A stretch of 43,467 nucleotides of DNA from Candidatus Gastranaerophilales bacterium (GTDB taxonomy: Bacteria; Cyanobacteriota; Vampirovibrionia; Gastranaerophilales; Gastranaerophilaceae): the NCBI GenBank assembly GCA_910587245.1, contig CAJULX010000016.1, positions 1-43,467 of the forward strand, given 5' to 3'. The notes below the pieces were generated by a model that saw nothing but the letters and a program-made list of their open reading frames with translations, had not been told where the DNA came from and ran no database searches. Of this stretch, positions 1-8,715 are shown in pieces. Both the position numbers and the translations under genes were made by a program. Position 1 is the stretch's first letter, and every line of letters begins with the position of its first letter.

Positions 1-224
1 TGAGATTGAATTTTAGGGTGTTTGAAGTGGATAAAATTATCTAGATCTTAAGATTGATTTATTATTTGAAATCCTTATGTATCAGAGCTTTTAAAACTGT
101 CAATACAACAAACACTCTTTGGATTTAAAATATAGCAAATGAGAGCTATTTTGTTTAAAAAATACTTCTTTTATATTGTTTGTTATATAATTGTTTTAGC
201 AATTGCCAAAAAGAAGGATTATTG
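1..224. other. non-coding leader region upstream of the atp operon
   Basis: I see no convincing gene here and no atpI, which often precedes atpB in cyanobacteria. The stretch is very AT-rich. A TATAAT hexamer at 186-191 could be a -10 box for the operon, but there is no good -35 partner at 17-18 bases. A weak hairpin with TAGC/GCTA arms lies at about 131-150. The ribosome binding site AGAAGGA at 212-218 serves atpB. Confidence 0.4.
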
Positions 225-1010
225 ATGGACTTTCATATCGGAGAGCATTGGGTAGTAAATATTTTTGGGCTAAATGTGCATATGGATACATTGATTACCA
301 TGTGGTGCGTTATGCTTTTCATCCTTCTTTTATCCCTTTTTGCCGTTTTGAATTTAAAATTAATCCCCAATAAATTTCAGGCGGCTTTTGAAAATATCGT
401 AAGTATATTTGCGGGGCTTACAAAAAACCTCGGCGGTGTAAAAAGCGCCAATGCAACGCTTTTAATGAGTATATTTTTATTTATAATTCTTGGAAATATG
501 GCGGGGCAATTGCCGTGGAAATTAATTCATCTGCCGCAAGGCGAATTTGCCTCTCCCACAAACGATATAAACGTAACCGCAGCTCTTGCCGTTACCGTTT
601 TAATTTACTATATTGTGCAGGGTATTATTGAAAAAGGTCCTTCATATTTTAAACATTATTTTAAACCTATGCTTTTTATGACACCTTTTAATATTTTAGA
701 AGATTTTACCCGTCCTTTAACCCTTGCAGTCCGGCTTTTTGCAAATATTCTGGCAGGGGAAATTTTAATTATGGTATTGGGCGGTCTGGTATTTATGCTT
801 TTAACCCCCGAATCAATTATGGCATTTACACAAAATATTCTGCATGGGCTTTTGCCTGAAACTTGGGTATATAATGCGGGTTTATTTATAGGGTCATTAT
901 TGCCCCTGCCGATTATGTTTTTTGAATTATTTGTAGCATTTATTCAGGCGCTTGTATTTACGCTTTTAACTGCCGCATATATTGAAACCGCAACGGCGAA
1001 AAATCATTAA
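225..1010 (+). CDS. atpB: F1Fo ATP synthase subunit a
   Basis: This is the 261-residue membrane stator subunit of Fo that forms the two half-channels for the coupling ion. The diagnostic helix RPLTLAVRLFANILAGE is present and carries the essential arginine (Arg170, equivalent to Arg210 of the E. coli protein). Several hydrophobic segments match the expected five-to-six helix topology. I chose the ATG at 225 because AGAAGGA lies 6 bases upstream; an in-frame TTG at 180 has no ribosome binding site and would add 15 polar residues. It is the first gene of a seven-gene operon. Family assignment is certain. Confidence 0.97.
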   Translation: MDFHIGEHWVVNIFGLNVHMDTLITMWCVMLFILLLSLFAVLNLKLIPNKFQAAFENIVSIFAGLTKNLGGVKSANATLLMSIFLFIILGNMAGQLPWKLIHLPQGEFASPTNDINVTAALAVTVLIYYIVQGIIEKGPSYFKHYFKPMLFMTPFNILEDFTRPLTLAVRLFANILAGEILIMVLGGLVFMLLTPESIMAFTQNILHGLLPETWVYNAGLFIGSLLPLPIMFFELFVAFIQALVFTLLTAAYIETATAKNH

Positions 1011-1035
1011 TTTATAAAAATAAGGAGAAAATAAA

Positions 1036-1269
1036 ATGGAAACAGCTGCTGTAAAATTATTATCAATGGGTATTGCAATCGGTCTTGGTGTTCTTGGCCC
1101 CGGTATCGGCTTAGCGCTTGCAACAAAAGCGATTATTGAAAGCATTGCAAGACAGCCTGAAGCGGAAGGTCAGATTTCAAAATATTTCTATATCGGCGCG
1201 GGCTTGATTGAAGCGTGTGCTATTTATGCGCTTCTTGTTGTAATTTTAATTGCATTTGTAATCAAGTAA
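1036..1269 (+). CDS. atpE: F1Fo ATP synthase subunit c (rotor ring)
   Basis: This 77-residue two-helix hairpin forms the rotor ring of Fo. Helix 1 has the glycine-rich packing motif (residues 12-25), the polar loop has RQPE (39-42), and helix 2 carries the ion-binding Glu59 in GLIEACAIYALL. The glutamine of helix 1 that binds Na+ in Ilyobacter-type rings is Leu26 here, and the residue after Glu59 is Ala rather than Ser. I therefore infer proton coupling. A strong AAGGAG lies 9 bases before the ATG. It sits 25 bases after atpB in the cyanobacterial order. Confidence 0.97.
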   Translation: METAAVKLLSMGIAIGLGVLGPGIGLALATKAIIESIARQPEAEGQISKYFYIGAGLIEACAIYALLVVILIAFVIK

Positions 1270-1278
1270 GGGTTTTAA

Positions 1279-1779
1279 ATGCTTTTAGAGTTTGACGGAA
1301 CATTTTTATTTGCGCTTATAAGTTTCATCATTTTTGTTATTTTGATGAACCTTATTCTGTATCGTCCTATTATGAAGATTATGGATGAAAGGCAGAAATT
1401 TCTTGATAAAAACAAAGATACCGCCGCTCAATCAAAACAAAAAGCGGCAGAGGTTCTACAGAATATGGAAGATGAAATTTTAAGCGCAAAACTTCAAGCT
1501 TCAAATATTCTTTCCGAGACCCAAAATGAAATTAAGGCTGAAAAAAACACCGTGCTTAAAGATAAAAAAGAAGAAATTAAAGAAAAGATTTCATCTTATA
1601 ATGCGGGTTTACAATCTCAAAAGGATGAAGCGGAAAATGCTCTTAAAAACGAAATTAATGATTTTGTAAAAATGACGGTTTCAAAGGTTCTACAAGCTGA
1701 TATAAATACGCTTCAATACGATATAAATATTGAGCCTGAAAGAATCAATAAGGTTATGGAGGGTCAAAAAAATGCATGA
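1279..1779 (+). CDS. atpF2: F1Fo ATP synthase subunit b' (first of two b-type subunits)
   Basis: The 166-residue protein has one N-terminal membrane helix (about residues 8-28) followed by a long charged coiled coil, the layout of the peripheral-stalk b subunit. A second b-type gene follows at once. Phototrophs, cyanobacteria and chloroplasts use such a b/b' heterodimer, whereas most bacteria have one b gene, so the pair is a lineage marker. In cyanobacterial nomenclature this gene is called atpG. Its last 8 bases overlap the next gene. Which of the two copies is b' is inferred from position only. Confidence 0.9.
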   Translation: MLLEFDGTFLFALISFIIFVILMNLILYRPIMKIMDERQKFLDKNKDTAAQSKQKAAEVLQNMEDEILSAKLQASNILSETQNEIKAEKNTVLKDKKEEIKEKISSYNAGLQSQKDEAENALKNEINDFVKMTVSKVLQADINTLQYDINIEPERINKVMEGQKNA

Positions 1780-2299
1780 AATGACTCTTTACGCTAAAAT
1801 TCTTGAATCAAACCTTATTAATTTTATTATTATGGTGAGCGTTCTTGTTGCCATATTTAAAAAATTCAAACTCGGCACAATATTTGATAAAATGGCTGAT
1901 GATATAAGAACGTCCGTTATGACAAGCTCAGAAGCGGCGCAGGCAGCTTTGAGAGAATATAAAGAAGCAAAAAGAAACACGAAAAACCTTGAAAATACAA
2001 AAAATGAAATTATAAAACGTGCGGATGATACAGTGCAAAATGCCAGAAACGCTGCAGGTGATGCTCTTATAAAAGAAAAAGAAGCGCTTGAAATTCAATT
2101 TGAAAATAAGATAAAGGCAGATGCACTAAAGACAAAGGAAAGAGCCTCAAAAGAATTTTTAAATGCGGTTGTTGAACTGTCAAGAGAAGAAATTCAAAAC
2201 TGTTTAAATTCAAGTGCAGGCGCTGAAATTCAGGTTAAGCTTTTGGACAGGTGCATTGAAAACCTTGATGATATTGATTTTTCGGAGGTGAAAATATAG
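1772..2299 (+). CDS. atpF: F1Fo ATP synthase subunit b
   Basis: This 175-residue b subunit has an N-terminal membrane helix (about residues 8-28, FIIMVSVLVAIF) and a long coiled-coil dimerisation stalk that ends in a delta-binding region. Synteny and the paired neighbour support the call. I place the start at the ATG at 1772, since GGAGG at 1758-1762 lies 9 bases upstream. An upstream in-frame start at 1730 lies inside the b' gene without a ribosome site, and the ATG at 1781 is too far from the site. It overlaps b' by 8 bases, which suggests translational coupling and equal dosage of the two stalk subunits. Confidence 0.93.
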   Translation: MHEMTLYAKILESNLINFIIMVSVLVAIFKKFKLGTIFDKMADDIRTSVMTSSEAAQAALREYKEAKRNTKNLENTKNEIIKRADDTVQNARNAAGDALIKEKEALEIQFENKIKADALKTKERASKEFLNAVVELSREEIQNCLNSSAGAEIQVKLLDRCIENLDDIDFSEVKI

Positions 2300-2302
2300 T
2301 TT

Positions 2303-2845
2303 ATGGTATTAATAGCTTCCAAAAATTCAAAATCCGCAAAAAGGTATGCTAAGGCGTTATTAGAGCTTTCACATTCAGAGTTATCTGCGGATAAAATTTA
2401 TGAAGATATAAAATTTATCTTGGATACAATGGAACAGAACGTTGAATTGAAAGGCTTTTTGGCTTCTCCCGTTGTATCTGTTGAAGATAAAAAAGATGTT
2501 CTTCAAAAAATATTTAACGGCAAAATTGATGACTCCGTATTGAATTTTTTACTTTTATTAAATGAAAATTCAAGACTTGAAATTCTTGAAGATATCAAAT
2601 TATCTTTTAAAGAGTTTCTTGATGAAGAAAGAAACATTTTAAATGTAGCGGTTACAAGTGCAATTGAATTTAATGAAGGGCAAAAAAGCGCATTAAAAAC
2701 AAAGCTTGAAAATAAATTCAATAAAGCTGTGAATCCTTCCTATGATATCAATACGGATATTCTTGGCGGACTTATTTTAAAAATCAACGATACCGTTATA
2801 GATTTAAGTATAAAAAAACGGATTGAAAACTTAGCAAAGAGATAA
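2303..2845 (+). CDS. atpH: F1Fo ATP synthase subunit delta (OSCP-type)
   Basis: This 180-residue delta subunit joins the b/b' stalk to the top of the alpha3beta3 head. It has the usual size, an all-helical N-terminal half with the AKRYAKALLELS opening typical of the family, and the C-terminal signature ending in ILGGLILKINDTVIDLSIKKRIENL. It lies between b and alpha, exactly as expected. The nearest ribosome site (GGAGG at 2284-2288) is 14 bases from the ATG, longer than usual, so translation may be coupled to the b gene, which stops 3 bases upstream. Confidence 0.95.
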   Translation: MVLIASKNSKSAKRYAKALLELSHSELSADKIYEDIKFILDTMEQNVELKGFLASPVVSVEDKKDVLQKIFNGKIDDSVLNFLLLLNENSRLEILEDIKLSFKEFLDEERNILNVAVTSAIEFNEGQKSALKTKLENKFNKAVNPSYDINTDILGGLILKINDTVIDLSIKKRIENLAKR

Positions 2846-2866
2846 AATTTGAAAGGTAATAATACT

Positions 2867-4393
2867 ATGCAAGGGCAAACAATTTCAGCGAGTGAAATCT
2901 CTAATATAATTAAAGAGAAAATTTCAAATTATAACAATAACCTTGATATTTCAAATACAGGCTCCGTAATTGAAGTAGGGGACGGTATCTGCCGTATCTG
3001 GGGCTTAAAAAATGTTATGTCATCAGAACTTGTTGAATTTGAAGACGGTAAAGGAACGCTCGGTATTGCTTTAAACCTTGAAGAAGATAATGTGGGTGTT
3101 GTAATCTTGGGAGATTATACGCAGATTAAAGAAGGAATGAGCGTTAAGGCAACGGGAAGAATAGCTTCAACCCCTGTCGGAGATTCTCTTATCGGAAGAA
3201 TTGTTGACCCTACAGGAAAACCGCTGGATGGCAAAGGGGATATCAGTTTTGATAAAACCCGCCCTATTGAGCGCATTGCACCCGGTATCATTTCTAGAAA
3301 ATCCGTACATCAACCCTTGCAGACAGGTTTAACCGCCATTGACGCCTTGACGCCTATCGGCAGAGGACAAAGGGAGCTGATTATCGGGGACAGACAGACA
3401 GGAAAAACCGCAATTGCCCTTGATACCATAATTAATCAAAAAGGACAGGATGTAATTTGTATTTATGTTGCAATCGGGCAGAAAAAATCCACGATTGCCC
3501 AGCTTGCAAAAACCCTTGAAGAAAACGGGGCTATGGATTATACAATTATCGTTTCGGCTTCTGCGGATGATTCCGCGCCGCTTCAATATATCGCACCTTA
3601 TGCAGGGTGCGCTGTGGCGGAAGAATTTTTGGAACAGGGCCGACACAGCCTTATAATTTATGATGACCTTACAAAACATGCGCAGGCGTATCGTTCAATG
3701 AGCTTGCTTCTTAAAAGACCTTCAGGGCGTGAAGCATATCCGGGGGATGTATTTTATCTGCATTCTAGGCTTCTGGAGCGCGCCTGCAAATTATCCGATG
3801 AATTAGGCGGAGGCTCAATAACGGCGCTTCCTATTATTGAAACGCAGGCAGGAGACGTATCGGCTTACATTCCGACAAACGTTATCTCAATTACGGACGG
3901 GCAGATTTTCTTAGAAACAAACCTTTTTAACGCAGGGCAAAGACCTGCAATTAATGCGGGTATTTCGGTTTCCCGTGTGGGCGGCGCGGCGCAGACAAAA
4001 GGCGTGAAACAGGTTGCAGGACAATTAAGACTTGATTTGGCACAGTATCGCGAATTGGAAGCCTTTGCACAGTTTGCATCAGACCTTGATTCTGCAACAA
4101 AAGCACAGCTTTTAAAAGGTGAAAAATTAACGCAGATTTTAATACAGCCCCAGTATAAGCCGCTTTCAGCCGCAAAACAAATTTCAATTCTTTATGCCGG
4201 GAATGAAGGATTTTTAGATAATATTGAAAATTCTAAAATTCAAGAGTATAAAAATCAATGGTTTGAATATTTTTCAACCAATCTTTCGGATTTGGAAAAA
4301 AGATTGAATGACGGTGCGAAACTTGAAGAAGATGATAAAAAGCTTTTGTGCGAGCACCTTGAAACCTTTACAAACAGTGTATTTAAGGCATAA
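2867..4393 (+). CDS. atpA: F1Fo ATP synthase subunit alpha
   Basis: This is the 508-residue non-catalytic nucleotide-binding subunit of the F1 head. The Walker A motif GDRQTGKT is at residues 174-181, a Walker B-like strand LIIYDDLTKHA follows, and the family signature PAINAGISVS is intact. The ATG at 2867 is preferred because AAAGG at 2852-2856 sits 10 bases before it; a TTG at 2849 would add six residues and has no site. The usual partner beta (atpD) and epsilon (atpC) are absent downstream, as in cyanobacteria, where they form a separate operon. Confidence 0.98.
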   Translation: MQGQTISASEISNIIKEKISNYNNNLDISNTGSVIEVGDGICRIWGLKNVMSSELVEFEDGKGTLGIALNLEEDNVGVVILGDYTQIKEGMSVKATGRIASTPVGDSLIGRIVDPTGKPLDGKGDISFDKTRPIERIAPGIISRKSVHQPLQTGLTAIDALTPIGRGQRELIIGDRQTGKTAIALDTIINQKGQDVICIYVAIGQKKSTIAQLAKTLEENGAMDYTIIVSASADDSAPLQYIAPYAGCAVAEEFLEQGRHSLIIYDDLTKHAQAYRSMSLLLKRPSGREAYPGDVFYLHSRLLERACKLSDELGGGSITALPIIETQAGDVSAYIPTNVISITDGQIFLETNLFNAGQRPAINAGISVSRVGGAAQTKGVKQVAGQLRLDLAQYRELEAFAQFASDLDSATKAQLLKGEKLTQILIQPQYKPLSAAKQISILYAGNEGFLDNIENSKIQEYKNQWFEYFSTNLSDLEKRLNDGAKLEEDDKKLLCEHLETFTNSVFKA

Positions 4394-4441
4394 TATCCGG
4401 TTCATCCGCAAGCGGCGGGAAATATTAAGGATTGTAAAGAA

Positions 4442-5440
4442 ATGGCAAATTTAAGAAACATAAAAAACAGAATTTCAAGCATAAAAAACACGCAGAAAAT
4501 AACGCGTGCCATGAAGATGGTGGCTGCAGCCAAGGTAAAAAAAGCCGAAGCCGCCGTAAAACTTTCCCGTCCTTTTACGTATGAATTATTCAGAATGTTC
4601 ATAAAAACTTATGATGAAATAAAAAACAACGGCACAAAACTTGAAGAAATAAAGGTAAAAAATGCTATTGACAATTACCCCGAACTTTTAAGCGCTCGGG
4701 AAGTGAATACGGTGGCGCTTGTTGTGATATCATCAAATAAGGGTCTGGCAGGGGCTTACAGTGCAAACATCGTAAGGTTTACTTTAAATAAAATTAAAGA
4801 ATTAAATGCACGGAATAAAAAAGTATCGCTCTATCTTGTAGGGCAAAAGACTGTTGCGCCTATAAAAAATGCGAAAAGAAACCTTGATTTTGAAATAAAA
4901 GAAGTATATACAGGCATTTTGGATGATTTAAACATAAGCTCCGCAAGGATTATAGCGGAAGATTTGGCTATTGATTATGTTGAAAAAAGGGTGGATAGGA
5001 TTGAACTTATCACAACGCGCTATATCAACACTATGACCTATAAAGTTGAAGAATGGACGCTTTTGCCTGCCATGACCCCGCAGGAAGGGCACGAAAAAGC
5101 GCAAAATATGCAATTGAATAAATTCCACCGCGAAGAATTTGATAAGGAACACAATGTGGAATACGAGCACAGTATCAAACTTGATTCTTTAATGGAATTT
5201 TTGCCGAATGCAAAGGCTGTGCTTCAAAAAATTGTGCCTATGTATATTACAAATGTTATTTATCAAACTATGCTTGAGGCGCAGGCAAGCGAATTGTCTT
5301 CAAGAATGACTGCAATGAGTGCCGCTACAAACAATGCCGAGGATATGATAAAAACCCTTACGGTGCAATATAATAAAGTCCGTCAGGAAGGTATAACACA
5401 GGAATTGACCGAAGTTATCGGCGCATCAATGAAGAAATAG
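4442..5440 (+). CDS. atpG: F1Fo ATP synthase subunit gamma
   Basis: This is the central rotor shaft of F1. The N-terminal coiled coil (NLRNIKNRISSIKNTQKITRAMK) and the C-terminal helix (ASELSSRMTAMSAATNNAEDMI, ending in the conserved ITQELTEVIGA) are classic. At 332 residues it is about 45 longer than the E. coli protein. Extra residues lie around 65-85 and 205-240, partly matching positions where cyanobacterial gamma is extended. The REV..VALVVISSNKGLAGAYS segment also resembles cyanobacterial gamma but lacks the Cys of GLCGGYN. It is the last gene of the operon and abuts the convergent methyltransferase with no spacer. Confidence 0.96.
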   Translation: MANLRNIKNRISSIKNTQKITRAMKMVAAAKVKKAEAAVKLSRPFTYELFRMFIKTYDEIKNNGTKLEEIKVKNAIDNYPELLSAREVNTVALVVISSNKGLAGAYSANIVRFTLNKIKELNARNKKVSLYLVGQKTVAPIKNAKRNLDFEIKEVYTGILDDLNISSARIIAEDLAIDYVEKRVDRIELITTRYINTMTYKVEEWTLLPAMTPQEGHEKAQNMQLNKFHREEFDKEHNVEYEHSIKLDSLMEFLPNAKAVLQKIVPMYITNVIYQTMLEAQASELSSRMTAMSAATNNAEDMIKTLTVQYNKVRQEGITQELTEVIGASMKK

Positions 5441-6067
5441 CTATTTTTTATAAGATACCAGAATGCCCGTATCAAGCGGGATTAGCTGGCTCTGGTATTC
5501 AAGATGGTTTGTAACCGCTTCAACATAAGGCAAAACCTTTTTATAGTGGGATAAAATATTATCGGCGGCGATTATTCCGCCTTTTTTCAGCATAGGGTGT
5601 ATCAGCTTAAAATATTTAATATATTCCGATTTATTTGCATCGATAAAAACAAAATCAAACACGGGCGGATTATCGCTATATGCCATTTCTTCCAGTATCA
5701 TAACAGCCTGCCCGAGTTTTGTTTCAATAATATCATTCACTCCTGCATTTTTAAAATTTTCAATTGCAGCATTCAGTCTGTTGTCCCAAAATTCAATGGT
5801 AGTAAGCTTTCCGCCTGTTTCTTTAAGCGCCTGAGCAAGCCAGATAGCGCTATAACCGTTTGATGTTCCTATTTCAAGCGCGTTTTTAGCTTCCTTTGTT
5901 TTTATTAAGAGGTTTAAAAAATTTGCGCTTTCATTATCCACATTCCAAAAATCCTCCCTTGTTTTATCAAGAGAATTCAAAATTTCGAGCGCATGTACCT
6001 CAAATAGTGCCGTATCAGGGCTTTTTTTAATTATTTCAACATTTTCAAGATTTTCTCTATATTTCAT
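5441..6067 (-). CDS. SAM-dependent O-methyltransferase (catechol O-MT-like family)
   Basis: The 208-residue protein belongs to the class I methyltransferases of the caffeoyl-CoA/catechol O-methyltransferase type. Seen motifs are the SAM loop LEIGTSNGY (64-72), the acidic FIDANKSEY (Asp143) and the metal-binding pair in IIAADN (Asp169, Asn170). These imply a divalent-metal-dependent transfer of a methyl group to a hydroxyl; the substrate is unknown. Its ATG overlaps the stop of the upstream propeller gene by one base, so the two are co-transcribed. Its stop codon directly abuts the stop of atpG, with no terminator between the convergent operons. Confidence 0.88.
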   Translation of the reverse strand: MKYRENLENVEIIKKSPDTALFEVHALEILNSLDKTREDFWNVDNESANFLNLLIKTKEAKNALEIGTSNGYSAIWLAQALKETGGKLTTIEFWDNRLNAAIENFKNAGVNDIIETKLGQAVMILEEMAYSDNPPVFDFVFIDANKSEYIKYFKLIHPMLKKGGIIAADNILSHYKKVLPYVEAVTNHLEYQSQLIPLDTGILVSYKK

Positions 6068-7551
6068 TACAGGTCTACATTTTTGGTGCCGACATTTTTA
6101 TCTTCTTTTGCTGCTTCTGGTTTTGCGGCATCCACTACGATTATATTCGAAACATTCACATCGGCGTTTTGTTTCTTTGTTATCATCATTTTTTCAAGGT
6201 TTAAAAGCAGGAATTTTTTGGTTTGAATACCTGTAATGAGCGCATTCGGCTGGTTTGGAATCATTGTAATTTTTGAATAAAAACCAACATTATCAAGCAC
6301 GATATTTTCAATTATCTGTCCGCTTACGGTATCGTAAACGTTTATTATGCTGTCTTTTGAGCACAATATATAGATTTTATCCCTGAAAAATACCGCATCG
6401 GTAGGTTTTTCATTAAGTTTTATTTCATTTGTTAAGATATTTTCTTCTTCATCATAAACGGAGAGTTTATTTTCCGTTCTTGAAACGGTGTAAATTTTCC
6501 CTTTTTTGTATAAAATTCTTGATAAATTTTTGCTGTCTGCCATATATTTTGCGGTATAGGCATCATTCTGTTCTTTTAAGCTGTAAAGTTTCTGTGTGTT
6601 TCTGTCAACAAAAGCAATAGCTTTACCGTCATCGGATACGGCAATTTTTTCGGGTGATTGCTCAAGCTTTACGGCTTTTGTGAGTTTTGCCGTGTTTAAA
6701 TCTATCATATAGATAGTGGAAGCATTGGCAGATGCTACATATGCAATATTATTAACGGTGTCTAAATCCGCATCTTTCGGGGTATTATCAAGGTTTATCT
6801 GAGATACGGTTCTTTCATTTGTAAGGTCTACAATTTCAACCGTTTTAGACCCGAAATACATTACAAGCGCCAGTTTTGATTTATTTGAAGCCAGAATTTT
6901 TGAAGGCAGACCGCTCAATTTTACTTCGTAGAGGGAGTTTTTCTTTTCTCCGTCATAAACAAGCACAAATTTTGACATATCGTTTGAAATCAGTGTTTTT
7001 TTATTTCGAAGCTCGGCAAGGGGAATGATTTTACCCTTTTCATCTTTTGCCGCGCCTATTTTTGTATCCGTTGCGGCAATTATTAAATTATCATTTTTTT
7101 CCGGAATAATAAGGTTTCCTAAAATTAATTTTAAACTATCCGGCACCTGCAGCCCGACCGGTACAAGCATATCCTGCGGCATAACTCCCAATTTTACCTT
7201 AAGGGGCAGGTTTTCATTTTTTGTTATTGAATAATTTCCGCTTTTATCTTTGATAAGTTTTAACAATACAAAATTATTATTAAAAATCATAACTTCGGGT
7301 TTTGTTTGTGGAGCGCGGTTTAAGGGGTATGTATATTCAAGTTTTATACCTGTTTCTTCCGTTGTTTGCGCCGGATACAGAGGGACATACATTGTACCGT
7401 CCGCTAAAACCACAACGGAATCAAATCTTTGTGTGGAATTCGGGTAAATTTTTTGGATATAAGCCCAAAAATCATCGGGAAGTCTTGATGCCATTGCGCA
7501 CTGGTTGATTAATGCCATCATAAGGGTAATCAATAACACTTTAATTTTCAT
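6067..7551 (-). CDS. secreted YVTN-type beta-propeller protein, unknown role
   Basis: The predicted 494-residue protein has a signal peptide (about residues 1-22, ending in a possible AMA-S cleavage site) and is then mostly beta strand. From about residue 210 it shows repeats of the form VxIVDLxxxxxVxxIxLxxxPxDAxxDxxxxxAYV, typical of seven-bladed YVTN/NHL-like propellers. It is therefore probably periplasmic or surface-exposed and binds a ligand or partner. No catalytic residues are recognisable. The ATG at 7551 has AGGAGA 6 bases upstream; an adjacent TTG at 7554 is less well placed. It heads the two-gene unit with the O-methyltransferase. Confidence 0.72.
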   Translation of the reverse strand: MKIKVLLITLMMALINQCAMASRLPDDFWAYIQKIYPNSTQRFDSVVVLADGTMYVPLYPAQTTEETGIKLEYTYPLNRAPQTKPEVMIFNNNFVLLKLIKDKSGNYSITKNENLPLKVKLGVMPQDMLVPVGLQVPDSLKLILGNLIIPEKNDNLIIAATDTKIGAAKDEKGKIIPLAELRNKKTLISNDMSKFVLVYDGEKKNSLYEVKLSGLPSKILASNKSKLALVMYFGSKTVEIVDLTNERTVSQINLDNTPKDADLDTVNNIAYVASANASTIYMIDLNTAKLTKAVKLEQSPEKIAVSDDGKAIAFVDRNTQKLYSLKEQNDAYTAKYMADSKNLSRILYKKGKIYTVSRTENKLSVYDEEENILTNEIKLNEKPTDAVFFRDKIYILCSKDSIINVYDTVSGQIIENIVLDNVGFYSKITMIPNQPNALITGIQTKKFLLLNLEKMMITKKQNADVNVSNIIVVDAAKPEAAKEDKNVGTKNVDL

Positions 7552-7584
7552 CAAAACTCTCCTTTTGCCTTTAAATTCGGGCGG

Positions 7585-8715
7585 CTATTTTCCGAGCGCC
7601 GTTTTCACTTTATCCATTATATTATCTTTGCCGGATTTTTCATCATTCTTTTGAATATCATACAATGCTTTGTATAATTTTTCTTCTTCTTTTGAGATTT
7701 TTTTGGGTGTGATAATTTTTATTGTAACGTAGTGGTTTCCTCTTTGTTCGCTTCTGCCCAAAAACGGTACTCCGCGCCCTTTTAAAAGAAGTTTATCAAG
7801 GTTTTGAATACCCTCAGGAACACTCATTTCAACCATACCGTCCACGGTTTCCACCGTTACCTTATCGCCTAAAACTGCCTGAGCAGGCGAAATTTCAAGA
7901 ATAGTATGAATATCGGCGCCGTCTCTTATAAATTTTTCTGATTCTTTTACATGTAAAACAACATATAAATCTCCGGGGTTTCCGCCGTTTTTACCTGCGT
8001 TTCCTTCGTTTGAAAGGCGGATTTTTGAGCCCGTATCCACGCCTTTTGGGATTTTTATTTTTATGGTTTTATTCTGTTTTACACCGCCTTCTCCTTTGCA
8101 TTTTTTACAGAAGGATTCGGGGGATTTGCCCGTGCCGTGGCATTTCGGGCAGGTTGTAACAGATGTAAAACTGCCGAGCATACTCCTTACTTCCTGCTGG
8201 ACTCTGCCATGGCCGCCGCAGGTTTTGCATACGGTTTCTTTTGCATTTTTATCTGAACCTGTGCCGCCGCATTCCGTGCAGGTTTCGGTATGTTCGATTT
8301 TTATTTCTTTTTCAATACCTTTTATGGCATCCATAAAGTCTATTTGAATATCCATTCTAAGGTCTGCGCCGCGTCTTGGGGCGTTCGGGTTTTCTCTGTA
8401 TCCGCCAAAACCGCCGCCCATACCGCCGAAGAAGGATGCAAAAATATCGTTAATATCTCCGAATCCAAAATCAAACGGGCCCTGGCTTGAATAGCCCGCA
8501 TTTTTCAGGCCGTCTTCGCCGTATTGATCGTATAATGCGCGTTTTTCATCATCCATTAATGTTTCATAAGCGCGCCCCAGTTCTTTAAATTTTTCTTCCG
8601 CATCAGGCTCTTTATTTACGTCAGGGTGCAGTTTCCTGGCTTTTTGTCTGAATGCTTTTTTTATATCGTCCTTTGTGGCGTTTTTTTCAACTTCCAGTAT
8701 TTGATAATAGTCCAT
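7585..8715 (-). CDS. dnaJ: chaperone protein DnaJ (type I Hsp40)
   Basis: This 376-residue co-chaperone stimulates DnaK ATPase and delivers substrates. Domains in order are the J domain with HPD at 30-32, a Gly/Phe-rich linker (about 75-107, FGGMGGGFGGY), a zinc domain with four CxxCxGxG repeats (146-153, 163-170, 189-196, 203-210), and the C-terminal substrate-binding domain. All four zinc motifs are intact. Its ATG follows the grpE stop with no spacer, so both are made from one transcript. dnaK and hrcA are not in the window. Confidence 0.97.
   Translation of the reverse strand: MDYYQILEVEKNATKDDIKKAFRQKARKLHPDVNKEPDAEEKFKELGRAYETLMDDEKRALYDQYGEDGLKNAGYSSQGPFDFGFGDINDIFASFFGGMGGGFGGYRENPNAPRRGADLRMDIQIDFMDAIKGIEKEIKIEHTETCTECGGTGSDKNAKETVCKTCGGHGRVQQEVRSMLGSFTSVTTCPKCHGTGKSPESFCKKCKGEGGVKQNKTIKIKIPKGVDTGSKIRLSNEGNAGKNGGNPGDLYVVLHVKESEKFIRDGADIHTILEISPAQAVLGDKVTVETVDGMVEMSVPEGIQNLDKLLLKGRGVPFLGRSEQRGNHYVTIKIITPKKISKEEEKLYKALYDIQKNDEKSGKDNIMDKVKTALGK

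Noticed and set aside
3329..3679. 116-codon open frame antisense to atpA
   Set aside because: It lies entirely within the conserved alpha-subunit gene on the opposite strand and has no family resemblance.
5430..5450. Possible terminator between atpG and the methyltransferase gene
   Set aside because: The two stop codons abut directly and no stem with a T-run can be formed there.
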